Shown here one piece after another: positions 22,838 through 34,239 of a DNA stretch of 64,000 nt; position 1 is the stretch's first letter; the number at the start of each line of letters is the position of its first letter. The stretch lies in the NCBI GenBank assembly GCA_950295325.1, contig OX485805.1, positions 55,080,758-55,144,757 of the forward strand, in the 5' to 3' direction. Below the pieces are notes generated by a model that saw nothing but the letters and a program-made list of their open reading frames with translations, was not told the origin of the DNA and made no database searches. Made by a program: the position numbers and the translations under genes. Source of the stretch: Polytrichum commune. Lineage: Eukaryota; Streptophyta; Polytrichopsida; Polytrichales; Polytrichaceae.

Positions 22838-24660
22838 GGTCATTACAATGCATTTGGTCAATTTCTATTAGAAAATTTGTCCTTCTCCGGTTATGTGGTT
22901 CTTAATGGAGTAGATAAGCGATGTTAGAACTTCACTTGTTTCTCTATCATGGATGGGGCTAGTGTAGTTGACTACCGGATCGGCGATCCCAACTCCCTTC
23001 ATAATTCTATCTATGACTTTTTCATAGGTAATAAACAACTTGACTCAAACCACTGCCCTCTCTTCTTGAAAATAGGTAATAGTGTAGGTTCAAGGTCTCC
23101 AACCCTGTCTAGTCAAGGTTAAGTTCTCCATCCCAATCCTAAGAAGGCAAATCAATATTTTCTCAATATCAAACATGAACTCACTTATGTACGAGGCGAG
23201 ACCTACACCTCATTAGACGACCATGCTCAAGCCTAGTTATACTTGATAATACGTGTAGCTCAACCCATCTTCTCTAAAAACTGGGCAACAAACAACATAG
23301 TAGACTGTCCAACACATGGTTTGATAGCAACTCTAGTCACTTAGACAATATGTATAGAATGACTTTCAAAAAAGTATTGCATGATGATTCGGCATAAGAA
23401 AGACTCCCTTTTGGAGTGCAAACAAAAGGATCTACATCTCCTACTCAATAATGACCCAAAATTATTTTGGAAGAGTTGACCTATGTGAACCAATCATAAA
23501 GCTATGTAATTTGATGGCTAAAGAGGGTTTCTTGGCTTCATGGATTATCATTCAAATGATCTTCAAATCTGGTGAAAGACGCTCTTAAGGAACTGCAGGA
23601 CCATAATGCTAAGAACAATCCTTAGCAAGCTTCATGGCTATGATTTAGAAAAATAAATAAATTGATGGGCATAATTGAAAGGACAAGCAGGATTCAGGGA
23701 AGGTAGATCTACTTTGGATCACATCCTTACATTAGGTATTTTAATCGAACAAGAGATATTTGCATGTCAATGCCTCTATTCTTGTTTTGTTGATTTCAAA
23801 ATAACTTTTGACACAATTCCGTGTGACAAGCTTTGGGAACGCCTCCAACGATTAGGGGTACCACTTCATTTATATTAGGCTGTAAAAGCTATGTAAAAGC
23901 CACTGTAGTCTACGCAAAGTTTGAATAAATGGTGACACACATGGTGAAATAATGTCGAACATTGGTTTTAAACAAGGATGTCCCCTCTCCCCCACACTAT
24001 ACGGTTGGTACATTTATGAACTTGAAACATATTTGGACGAGATCGATGGAAATTATCCAGATTTAGTTAACATTGTGGTTGCCATTCTTCATTATGCTGA
24101 TGATGCTTTTCGACTCTCTAGATCAGGATTAGGCCTACAAAGACTTTTGAACAAGCTAAATGAGTTTTGCACTTCTTCTAGCCTTGAAGTCAATTTATCT
24201 AAGACTAAACTCATGATATTTGGCCGCAACAAAAGGAAATGAAACCAAGAGGCATTTTACCTAGACAAGGACCAGATTGAGATCACCCATGAATACAAAT
24301 GCCTTGGGATTGATTTTTGTTTGCATGGTTACTTTGAGCAATTTAGTAAAAGACGAGGAATCGCAGCTATGGAAGCCTTGATGCGAACTTTAAGGAAAGA
24401 AGTGGTAGTTGGAGTCACATGTTGGGAACTCAAATCCCATTTATTCAAGGCTTTGGTGCTTCCCATAAAAGAAAAGAAAAGTAAAGTAAAGCATGTATCC
24501 ACGTACCAACATGAATGTGAGCCAGTCAACCTTATGTTGATTGTGGCGGTGCTTCCCACTTTCATGTATGCACCAAAATTTGGGGAGGTGACTTGAAAAA
24601 TTGTGTTTTGATCATCAATGTCAAGTATGGAGAAGTTTTTATCTTCTCCTTGACATAAGT
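22838..24660 (+). pseudogene. Degenerate LINE (endonuclease plus reverse transcriptase)
   Basis: Pieces of a non-LTR retrotransposon polyprotein appear in order with stops and frameshifts. About 22840-23120 is the end of an APE-type endonuclease (GYVVLNG, SVVDYRIGDPN, LDSNHCPLFLKI, a mutated SDH motif). About 23588-23650 reads CRTIMLRTILSKLHG. 23675-23878 is QAGFREGRSTLDHILTLG with the reverse-transcriptase A motif CFVDFKITFDTIP. 23952-24240 has GFKQGCPLSPTLYG, an intact YADD box and LEVNLSKTKLMIFGR. 24240-24600 continues past one stop with HEYKCLGIDF, then ATMEALMRTLRKE-type sequence and CWELKSHLFKALVLP. The motif style suggests an RTE/L1-like plant LINE. The 5' part of ORF2 is mostly missing and the element is dead. 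Confidence 0.85.
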
Positions 24661-26029
24661 CAATGTATATGACAAGGTTTCAAGCCCATATATATATATA
24701 ACACGATTTATGAAATTGATGAGGCCTGTATAAATTGTGTATTTGGTGGTATATTGAGACCCTACATTCTTTAAGGGTTAACCCACATCTTGATTTTGGG
24801 AAGCCATTTGTTCTCAACCTAGGCCCAAAATTTGGTGAACTCTATGACCATCCTAGTGTTGATTTTATCCACCACCTCATGGGCTTGGACGTCCATTACC
24901 AGGCCACCAAACATGATGTTTCCAAAAGCCTTCTGAGGAGCAACCTGGATGATAATGTTGTATTTAAGTAAATTGGACATATTTTCAAAATATGGACTTT
25001 ATGGCTGCTTAAATTCTATCATAAGATCTTACGATATACATTTGATAGACCTAAATTTTATAGGAGATGTGTGAATCCTTAGTGATTACTTGAATTCTAT
25101 GTTACCAAAATAAGATGAAAAGTATCACATATCTATATTTTGATGTTAAATACGGGAAAGTTTGCACCACCTTAGATTTCTCCACATCTGGTGCATAATC
25201 GCTTAAGTGGTTGATTATGGGCGTTTGTGCTCTACATGGAAAGCTACTCCTCTCCCACTTCGCAACACACAACACCGTGCTAATGAACGCATGCACCCAT
25301 CTTAAGAGCCCCCAAAGAATGCAATTCCTACGTGGCTATACCTTGCATTTGCACAATAAGACCATGTCAATGCCTTGCCAAATTCAAGCATAACATCCTC
25401 ATCATCACCACCACCTCCCCATAGAAAACCACACACTATACCACCCAAAACTCCAACCTACAATTCACCGACTTTGTTTTCTACCGGGATTGTGCCCCAC
25501 CACCGCAACACCAAACATTAGTAGACACTCTAGAAGATGCGGGATGGTATCACGTCACACTAAATATCCTCATAACAAGCTTCCAAGAAGCATCCACACA
25601 AACAATATCACCAGTCTATTTGAATAATGCTACATCCCCCTAATTGATGTAACAAATATGTTTAATAGCCATCAAATATTTGTAAACCTTACTCATGCTC
25701 AACATACAAAAATTGGGAAACCACCAACAACCAATAGTTCCACTTAAGCAACCACCCAAAATCCCTACTCAGACACCAAAATCCCAAGAATGGATCCTAC
25801 AACATGATGCCTAATTATTTAGCTGAAATAAAGGGATAAACACCTCATGAGGTCAGTCGAGGGAATCACACCAACACATCTTGCAACAAATACAAACACC
25901 CTACCCTCATAATACCCATTCTTGACATACACATAGTGAAACAAAAACTCATATACCAATAAACATGCCAATAAACATGCCAATAAACCAACAAATAGGC
26001 CCAAAATGGTCCCCTATCTTTGGTTACCC
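24661..26029. other. Intergenic with dispersed repeat at 24958-25160
   Basis: 24958-25160 matches 30868-31080 (gtatttaagtaaattNggacat, ggagatNtgtgaatcc, tgatgttaaatac), an old two-copy repeat. The 24735-24971 frame has a protein-like stretch (HPSVDFIHHLMGLDVHYQ) that I cannot identify. Nothing else is supported. Confidence 0.4.
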
Positions 26030-26440
26030 ATAGGGATCCAAAGGGTGGACTTTTCATTGGAAACCTAAATGATGTGTGTGGGTGACTTTGAAATTAACCC
26101 CCCTACATACAAGAAGTTTATAGAAAAAAAACAAATGTATACATATTACATACCAACGGCATGTTGGAAAAAAATCCCATGTATTATATTAATCTTTTCA
26201 ATTTAATGTGATAAATGCTTTCACTACATATAAAAAAGGTAAAGCATGAACTAAAAAGGCATTTATTACGTATAAAATCCACTTTCACTATCCAAAGAAA
26301 AAGCCATTGAACACTTTTTCATGCATAGCATATAGCTCAACAATTGCATCAAACAAAAAAAGGCAAGAGCATAATAACTTGGCCACTATCTAGAGAGAAA
26401 CAACTCAAGGAAGACAATGAGCACTCCAAAAACCTCCAAT
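26030..26440 (+). repeat. Dispersed repeat R1, copy 1
   Basis: The shared order of phrases (cattggaaaccNaaatgatgtgtg, accccctaNatacNagaagtttatagaNaaaa, aacggcatg, tcaatttaatgtgataaat, tccactttcact, gcNagagcataataactt) matches 28490-28880. More diverged relatives lie at 37190-37460 and 37540-37830. No coding content. Class unknown. Confidence 0.6.
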
Positions 26441-26814
26441 TATTTGAATGTGCACACTAAAGAAAAAGAGAAAGAAAAAGAAACACCTCTCCCATATGTA
26501 TACTATGTACGCTAACTCTGTCATTCACGCCAACACTAAAAGTTGGCATCATGTATGTCTCTCTTCTCTAAATTGAATGTTGTGTTCCCATGACATGACA
26601 TGACACACTCTTCTTTGGCCTCGATACATGTTGCTTCATGCCATTTGAAAGAAACTCTCCTTGTGGTGACAAACCTTTAATGGAATATTTATTACACTTA
26701 CTCACCCTCACTCTCCCATTAGCGTGAACACACAATGATTTTTTATTTTATTTTTAAAATTATTATGCAGACGGACCACATACACTTTGGAATTTGCTCC
26801 AACTAAGAGAATAC

Positions 26815-27065
26815 AAGCGTATGTTTGACATGGCAAGTTGGGCAGGCTGCCCGGGAGGTTTTTGGGCATATATAGTTGGTCAAGATCCTAGTGATTCTAA
26901 ATCCAACCGGTTACATGTTGGCATCTTCTAGTTTTGCTTTTATTCATTTGAGGAGGTATATGCTTCTATAGATTCCTCTAAAATGATCGGTTATTCTCCT
27001 GAAGTCTTGAACTTCAACCGGTTATTTTTCAAACTCAATCGGTTCATTTGTAACTAACCGCTTGT
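26815..27065 (+). repeat. Dispersed ACCGGTT-rich repeat, copy 1 (relative at 56810-57005)
   Basis: Both copies share ttgggcatNNatNggtcNagatcctagtg, then accNgttNcatgt, a tttaNtcattNgagga block and several AACCGGTTA-type words ending in gtaactNa. The second copy lies about 600 bp upstream of the phospholipase start codon. Confidence 0.55.
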
Positions 27066-27507
27066 TCTCCCCAAGAAGTGTTCCAGACCCACGAGGCAAT
27101 TTCAACACCTGAAACCAAATTGAGCTTCCCTCCTTATTGTCACATTTCCCTCCCATATATCATGGGCTTTGACATTAAAGTAATCCACCAAAGAATTTAA
27201 ACCACACGCTCACGTGCATCACGTTGTCATCATCGTTATTATTGCAATGTTGACTTTGTGTTATTACATAATGTCACATGGTACACTAATTCTCTATTAT
27301 CATGCATTTATATTAACACTACATACCTCCTTAATAACATGTCCACTTTGGTTGCCACAAGTGTGATATTGGGGAGGTTAGAGTAGATCAACTTACATCG
27401 AGTGAAGAATCAAGACAATTAAGTCACATAACAACCTACGCTATGTTGATTGGACTTTCTCTCTTTAATAATGATTTTTATTTCAAGTTTTGAAGAGAGG
27501 AGCATTG

Positions 27508-28131
27508 GGGTGCAAGCATGGGAAAGTGGACTAAAATAGTTCTCCGATATACTAAAGCCATCAATTTTTTTGGTCAAACGCCTAAAAGTAGTAGCAAAGT
27601 GTTGTTTAAATTGGATATTTTCTCATGATGACCTCTATTGTTGTGTTAAATACTCAATTGTAAGATATCAAGTTGAGGTCTTTAGAACTTATTATTAAAA
27701 GTGATGCTCGAAAGCAAATGGTTGAATCCGGTTTTGGATGTAGATTTCATGACCTTAAATATTTTGAAGTTGGAGTTATTTCATATTTCTTGATTTCACT
27801 ATCCAATTGAGGGCATCATCAAAAAAATTTAATATTTTTTTTGTAGGAAACCATCAATTTAATGTAATTTTATCATATTTTAAACAAATTTTAGACAATC
27901 ACTTGTTCAATATCATCTACTTGCACACCACTTGCATCGTCTTCTAAAATATGTAGACTTTTCTTGGAATTTTTTTGTCATCATAAATTGCTTGGCTTTG
28001 TAGATCAACATTTTTTTTAATGTCTATGAAATTTATCTTCACAAAATTCAGAGTTAGTGTATAGTTTTGAATCAATTTCACTAAACACTAGGCAAGGATC
28101 ATGAGTTGTCCATTGTACCGTGCTTGCACCC
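27508..28131 (+). mobile_element. TIR element (GGGGTGCAAGCA family), copy 1
   Basis: The left end is GGGTGCAAGCATGGGAAAG and the right end is its inverted form, tgtaccgtgcttgcaccc. ATTG is present on both sides (27504-27507 and 28132-28135) and may be a 4-bp target duplication. The element is 624 bp. Relatives lie at 45550-46312 and, inverted and diverged, at about 47085-47529. A conserved word series (atcaaaagtgatgctcNaaagca, aatttcatgaccttaaatattttgaag) may be a coding remnant (LIIKSDAQKHM, FHDLKYFEV). Confidence 0.6.
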
Positions 28132-28480
28132 ATTGGAGTGATGAAGCCACATATAGATGATTATACATAATTCCATCCAAATTTAGAGTTGGCAATTTTA
28201 TCCCATTTGTATGGTTTTCGGGCAATTCTAGCTATTTCATTCACAAAAACTGTAGAATATTATATTTTGTATTTGTAGAATCACAAATCACCGGTGTATA
28301 GTTGTATTAAAAATTGCTACTTACTTACTAAGCAATTCATGACTTTCAACTTATTCAACCTAGCAATCCAAGTCCAATATGATGTTTCTCTACCACCGAT
28401 ATATCTATCCAATGCGGATAATCCAAAAGTACACTGATAACTCTCAAGAAATGACCTAGAATGTGCCTTCTAGAACATAT
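28132..28480 (+). repeat. Repeat interrupted by the TIR element (relative at 53575-53990)
   Basis: gagtgatgaagccacatatagatgattatacat, then atccaaatNta and ggctatttcatNcacaaaa, matches 53580-53720. In that copy the sequence to the left (gaNNttggagcattgg) is close to the sequence left of the transposon at 27490-27507. The 53.5-kb copy therefore approximates the unoccupied site. Confidence 0.55.
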
Positions 28481-28489
28481 CTACTTTAG

Positions 28490-28880
28490 AACAACTTGGA
28501 ATGCCCAAGGGTGAACTCCTCATTGGAAACCAAAATGATGTGTGGGGGTCACTATGAGATTAAACCCCCTATATATGAGAAGTTTATAGAGAAAAATAAT
28601 TATTAACATATTAACGGCATGCTAGCAATGGACTCATGTATTTATACTAGGTTTTTCAATTCAATGTGATAAATACCTCGACTACATATACAAAATATAC
28701 ATCATGAATTAAATAGACCCTTATTACACATGGAATCCACTTTCACTTTCTTATGAAAAAGTCATTTTCGTCCATAGCGTGTAACTCAATGATTGTATCA
28801 AACAAAGACAAGAGCATTATAACTTAGCCACAAATTGGAGAGCATAACTCAAGGATGCCCATGAGCGCTCCAAATACCAC
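28490..28880 (+). repeat. Dispersed repeat R1, copy 2
   Basis: Diverged copy of 26030-26440 with the same landmarks in the same order. No open frame. Confidence 0.6.
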
Positions 28881-29370
28881 TTTGTATCATACACTCTAAA
28901 TTTTGGCCTATCCATGAATGTGGATGGAGAAGTCATAGAGAAATTTGGAAGCCCACCTTGAATTGGTATGAATGTCCAAAGGTGATGGCCACAATGCCAT
29001 ATACAATCACATAGTAAGGCTCCTCTAATTATGTTGAATATTGACTCTATAATAGTTAACAATTTTTGAGCATGTGGTCCAAACGTTTTTACATATGTCT
29101 TTTCACAAATGTATTTACGGTGTTTGTTTGTAGATCCACACCAAATCATGCACCGGTTAAACTTAGGTATCCATTTGAAATAGCTAACCGAATTAGACCC
29201 GCTTAATCTACATGCTCTAAGATTCACATTCTTGTGAACGGGTGCTATGAGTCGGGATGACACGGTTCCAAGGTGGTCTATATAGAATGAAAAAAAGACA
29301 TGTAGCAACCATAAAGTTGGAAAGGTTGTTGAACCATGGGTGATGATGCTTAAATTATTGATAAACCATT

Positions 29371-30250
29371 GTGGCTTACAATAAGATTGAGAAGTGCCAC
29401 ACGTGCATCATTGAGGAGGTGATTAAGGAGCACCTCAAGCTTGCGACATACACCAAGAAGAATAGCTTGACGACACATGTGAACATGCCTAACAAGATGG
29501 TTCCCAAGATTGACATTGAGGTGGTGGACGCCACCGTGCAAGAGATGGGGGCACATGTTGTCCGACATTACCCAAATGATGTTTGTGACCACTACAATGA
29601 TCTCCATTCCCATGGTAGACCTCGAGATTGTGTAAACACTGGGCCTCAACGCCCAATGTGTGTGGTTGGTGAAGGTTGGGATTAACTTTACATGGAAGAA
29701 GATTTTTGTGTTGGAGGACGTTGGTTTTCAACTTTAGCAATGGGAAGCCCTCTTCTCACGTCATCGTTTGGGTACAAAATTACCAATCTTCTCATCCTTC
29801 GATCGCATTTTGATGTTCCAGCAAATCCACATGCTCACCCCATCACACGGTTTTCCAAGGCAGTTTGTCGTACTATGGCAGCGCCCTTTTGGAACACAAA
29901 ATTAAAGGAGAGAGTGCACTACATATGGATGGTTATTATGTGGTGGGAGTGACTACCATCTCATACCTTGGAATTGGTTGCATCGTAAACATAGTCTCCA
30001 AGGAGGAGAGGAATTACCTCGTGCTCATTGCAAATAACCCACAATGCATTTACCTTGACTTTGCAAGAATGTCATCAATGAGAGTGGGCAAGAGGGTTCA
30101 GTGGGTTTGTTGCAAACATTTGTACTATGTATTTAGGTATTTGTGCAAGGTTGACTAAGCCACGGACAAGTTTATTCACGCACCCGCATTTAGCTACAAC
30201 AAGGCAATGCGTCTTCTTGAGCTCGCAAGTGTTGTGGAGCAAGCTTAATG
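29371..30250 (+). pseudogene. Broken SWIM-type zinc-finger protein (MULE/FAR1-like?)
   Basis: A coding-like region of about 290 codons runs in one frame from 29371 to about 29900, broken by one stop (29683-29685). It shifts frame near 29870-29950 and then continues past another stop (30156-30158) to 30246. The 3' part resembles a SWIM finger: NNPQCIYLDFARM, then GKRVQWVCCKHLYYVFRYL, then DKFIHAPAFSYNKAMRLLEL. The expected CxC is already CIY. SWIM fingers occur in MULE and FAR1-type transposases and in derived plant proteins. The N-terminal part (MVPKIDIEVVDATVQEMGAH) is unassigned. A transposase-derived pseudogene is the best guess. Confidence 0.5.
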
Positions 30251-31289
30251 CAGTGAGAGTGAAGGCCATGAAGACATATTTTAAGATTTTGAAACGTATA
30301 TGTTTGCCCCAAGGAAATGTAGTGCATAGTGATGTTGGAATTGTTTAATTGTTCACCACAATAAGGCACTTAACATTCCCTATCCATGTTTGTCATTTCA
30401 ATAAAGTACCCATAACCATGGAACCATCATTCACCCTATAATCCATGATAATAAAGTCCAATTCAACAATTATTATCTTTCAAACATATTATATCCAACA
30501 TTTATAGTTCACAATCGAATGTTTATACATAATATGATTGAAGTATTTTGTTTAGAGATGTTGATATTTGTTTTGATGTGATTGATTTCAACGTAATTGT
30601 ATTGGTTTGAACTGATATTGAATAATGCATTTGTCTTTTGATAGTGCAAAATTGATTACCACGGTGTGATAGTTTATCATAGCTTTATTCACATTGTGAC
30701 ATTCAAGTTGCTTTAAGAAAATTTGAAAATCACCGATGGCATTATAGTAGAGTTCTATATTCACAACGTCTTATACCCTATAGCTATGTGCTATTTGTAT
30801 CTCCTATTCTTAAATTAGACCCCTTTTGTGCATCTACATGGGTATGTATGGCCAATATTAGCTTGTATTTAAGTAAATTTGGACATGTTCTCAAAACTTA
30901 GATTTTGTGGTTGCTTCAATTCTATTGGCAGATTTGTCGATACAATTCTAATTTATCTAATTTTCATGGGAGATATGTGAATCCACAATGATTTCCTGAA
31001 TATTACGCTATCAACATATGATGAAAAAAAAAACACAATTTTTGATGTGAAATATTCAAATGTTGAATATTAGAACTACAATAAAATTGCTATAATATTG
31101 TCATAATCAACTCTCATGTTCTATTAGACAATCCTACATACAATCTTATTGGAGGATCTTACAAGAGGATTCATCATGTTGTACTTTGACTTTGACTTAG
31201 TTCAAATTTAGTGTTATATATATATATAATTATTAAGTGCATCCCCTGGATACATACATATGGGTGGATAACAATCTATTGAGTAGATG
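30251..31289. other. Intergenic; repeat copy at 30868-31080 and a (TA)n run
   Basis: 30868-31080 is the second copy of the repeat at 24958-25160. A short (TA)n tract lies at about 31214-31229. Nothing else seen. Confidence 0.45.
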
Positions 31290-31783
31290 AACTACTCCAT
31301 TTAAGGTATTTAGTGGCACATGCGTAATAATGCCACTTACCCTAATTTGAGGCGTACACTAGGTTATATTAATGATCAACAACTTCACCATTAGCATCAC
31401 CTCATGACACTTGGCGTTCAAATGCATGTATTAATATCTTGGCAAGAGTATGTTCAATAATATATTGAGGTGTATCCCTATGTTACACAATAGTCTACAA
31501 GTTGACTAAAGAGCACACAAATGACATTTGATATTGGTATGCTTGATAATTTCTTCCCCTTGGATACTAAATTACAAAACTATCGTCTAAATGTATCCCA
31601 AGGTGCTATCCTAAATCACTTAAAAAAAATTTATGTAAAAAAAAATCACTTAGAAAAAGTTACTAATGTTGACAAATAGTATCATATTGACAATTAGCGG
31701 GCAAGACACTTCAAGACCTCTAGGCATCTAGTTTAGGCCCTTTGCAAGTAGTTCACATGACACTAAATACTAGATAGTGTGGT
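31290..31783 (+). mobile_element. CACTACACC-family element, copy C
   Basis: It begins actactccatttaaggtatttagtg and ends with gacactaaatactagatagtgtgg. The interior follows copy A closely (gaggcgtacactaggtta, catgacacttggcgttcaa, gacctctaggcatctagtttagg). It is more decayed at its ends than copy A. Confidence 0.6.
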
Positions 31784-33360
31784 CTTTCACAAGTAATTGT
31801 ATCATCAGAATGTTTTTTCATTTTATGTTCTATTTGAAAACCTATATGGGAGTTTACTAAGCAATTACTATGTGAAAGGTGAAGGTTTTTGGCCCCACCT
31901 AGAGGTACTACCCTTTGTGTATGTAGTGATTGCTTTGTAAGCTAGGAGCCTTAGTTTATCTTCAAAACTTATGGTTAATGGGCATTCCCAAAATGGTTTT
32001 GAAGATCAGAAAATTTCAATGGAAAATTCACAAATGTTAGTGGACCCTAATGGCAACAATTCTAGTAACTCATTCTTGTGCTCCATATATAATAAAAATT
32101 ATTTGGTAATAAAAATTAACTTTGCGAGCTTCTGCCTCTTTCTTGGTAGATCAAACCACATTACATTCAAATATTTATACATATAAGACCACATTGAATT
32201 AGGTTGTCTTTTGGTGTCAAATTTATTATACAAATTGGAAAGGAATGTTCTTGTCAGTTTTTGTTGTCATATTCCTCCCAACATATTTTGGAAAGTGCAC
32301 GTTTCTTTGTGAAAGCAACACTACATAAATCAAAGAAGAAGAAGAAGAAGAAGAAGAAGAAGAAGAAGCTATTAAGCTCAATCCAATGCTTCAAAAACTT
32401 TAACAAGTGTTAGGTTGACCTATGAGCAACTCCAAAGGTACATAAGTTACACCCAACACCAACATTGAACCTAAAACTTACACTGCGTACACAACACAAC
32501 TAACGACTATTATTGAAGACAAAGAGCTTGATCTCACCATCATGGGACCCTCCATACAATTGGGAGATTCAAATGTGCAGTTGCGACACATGATGTTGGT
32601 TTTAGGTTATGTGTTATTTTTAGGTATACCTATCTGGCACCTTGTGGATAGTCGAGGTGAATTTGATGTTGCGTGATGCTCCTCGTCCATGGCCGGCCTG
32701 TTTAGCTTAATTGCCGCGCCGTCGACCTTGTCAAGTCCGTTTCAAGTTCAACCCAAATCTTGCACATATTCCCAGGGAATACCACCAGATCTGCTTACCT
32801 TCAAAAGTATGAAACCAGACACACTTGAGCACATTCACGCACCTTTTATGAGTCGAGGGACATGTGTAAGTTACAGATTGGCTCTCAGGGTGTTGTTGAC
32901 TGACTCCAATTTCTGAGCCAGTTGAGTACTCTCTTCAATACCCACTTCTGAGAGTCTGTAACCTAATATGTCTGTGACCATGTCTGTAACTAGCTTGGCT
33001 ACCAGTCACAGCCTTGAGTTGCAAGTAAACTTGATTTCGAGATGTAGACAGCAAATCTGATCTCGACCAGTATTTTATTTCGGATCTGACAGATGTTTTT
33101 GAGCGAGGTTTCATACAATATAGCGGCTGAGACATTAGAGACACTTCCGGGGGTATGTTAGAAAGGAGACGCTTTTGGGACACGTTCAAGGTTTGCTAGT
33201 CTAATTGCCGCAATATAGTCCACAGTAATGCGGAAGTAGCCCGTGGGCGAAGAGGCTCATTGAAAACCCGACGTTCACATCTATGTATTGATCTCTCTCC
33301 ATCTGCACACTGTTGGTGTGAATTTCACTTCCTTCTGTAACCCCCCTGGTTGCGAAAGAT
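31784..33360. other. Intergenic; (AAG)n and upstream region of the DUF3632-like gene
   Basis: An (AAG)n microsatellite occupies 32332-32368. From about 32640 the DNA becomes GC-richer and free of the window's repeats up to the next gene, as expected of a promoter and 5'-UTR. Short frames at 32689-32916 (+) and 33189-32935 (-) are unrecognised. I found no convincing TATA box close to 33361. Confidence 0.4.
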
Positions 33361-34239
33361 ATGTCATCAGATTCTGACAACGAGCAAGAGCCAGTCGGCA
33401 AAAGCCATTCCGATCTGTACAGCGAAATGTTTCGGAACATCCTACAACGTGGCATCAATGCGGAGCTCCCTCCTAGCGAGTTGGCTTCCCAAATCCTCGC
33501 TCTAATTACGGAGAGGGTAGCATCAGCCGACCCGAAGGAGAAGATAAGCACCGATGGCGACACGCCGGGGTTGGAGGAAATGGGCTGGACTCTATGGGGG
33601 ACGGTCGATGTGCTGGCCCGGGAAGACGTGAGCCACCACGACTTGCTCATAGAATTCATCAATGCATTCTACGCATGTTTGCGAGTGCAGGAGGACTGGT
33701 CGCTATGGGGCTACGACATGGTGGACACTAATTTCTTACTCGGCCCGGCATTCCGGGAGTCGTTGCAAGGGGCTGGGCCGGATGCGCAGCTACCGCCCGG
33801 CATCCCCGGGGCGACCGAGGAGGAGCAGAGGATCACGAGTTGGTGCAACTACTGCCGGTTCGTCGCGCGAATGACACGGGACACGGAGCAGGACTTCTCG
33901 TTGTACTTGCTGTGGTTTGCGAGGGAGGCACTCGAGGATTGCACTTGGTGCGTCTGCGAGAACCCCAACGCGGCCATCCTTGCGTTGGAGGGGGTCATCG
34001 AGATTGCTGGTCCGAAGATGTTTGAATCCGACACCGACTTTGGCAAGAGTGGTGATGGTGGGGATGGCGCCCGCCAGTGGACGGGGAAGTCGGGTTTTTG
34101 CAGGGAGAGGTGGATGTTCTGGGAGACAGAGCTACTCAAAATCGCGGGAGACACGTCGCAGTATCCTGCTAGAGTGAAGGATTCGGCACGTCGCACAGCC
34201 GCCAACATGAAATCTATTCGTGAAGGAATGGAGGCATAA
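33361..34239 (+). CDS. DUF3632-like protein (fungal-type family), intact and intronless
   Basis: One uninterrupted ATG-to-TAA frame encodes 292 residues, clearly GC-richer than its flanks. The protein is acidic and rich in tryptophan (about ten). Its C-terminal half follows the layout I know from DUF3632 proteins of filamentous fungi: WCNYCRFVARMT (161-172), FSLYLLWFAREALE (179-192), a helix ending in a buried Gly/Pro region (VIEIAGPKMF), then a glycine-containing lead into GFCRERWMFWETELLKIA (245-262) and a terminal helix with MKSIREGMEA. The N-terminal half has the expected helical repeat (LWGTVDVLAREDVSHHDLLIEF). There is no signal peptide, membrane segment or catalytic motif, and the function is unknown. 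Absence of introns, intact coding and the fungal family suggest horizontal transfer; the phospholipase gene nearby is also intronless and GC-rich, so those two traits alone prove nothing. Confidence 0.75.
   Translation: MSSDSDNEQEPVGKSHSDLYSEMFRNILQRGINAELPPSELASQILALITERVASADPKEKISTDGDTPGLEEMGWTLWGTVDVLAREDVSHHDLLIEFINAFYACLRVQEDWSLWGYDMVDTNFLLGPAFRESLQGAGPDAQLPPGIPGATEEEQRITSWCNYCRFVARMTRDTEQDFSLYLLWFAREALEDCTWCVCENPNAAILALEGVIEIAGPKMFESDTDFGKSGDGGDGARQWTGKSGFCRERWMFWETELLKIAGDTSQYPARVKDSARRTAANMKSIREGMEA

Noticed and set aside
33201..33662. 153-codon minus-strand frame over the start of the DUF3632-like gene
   Set aside because: Shadow frame arising from GC-rich coding on the + strand.
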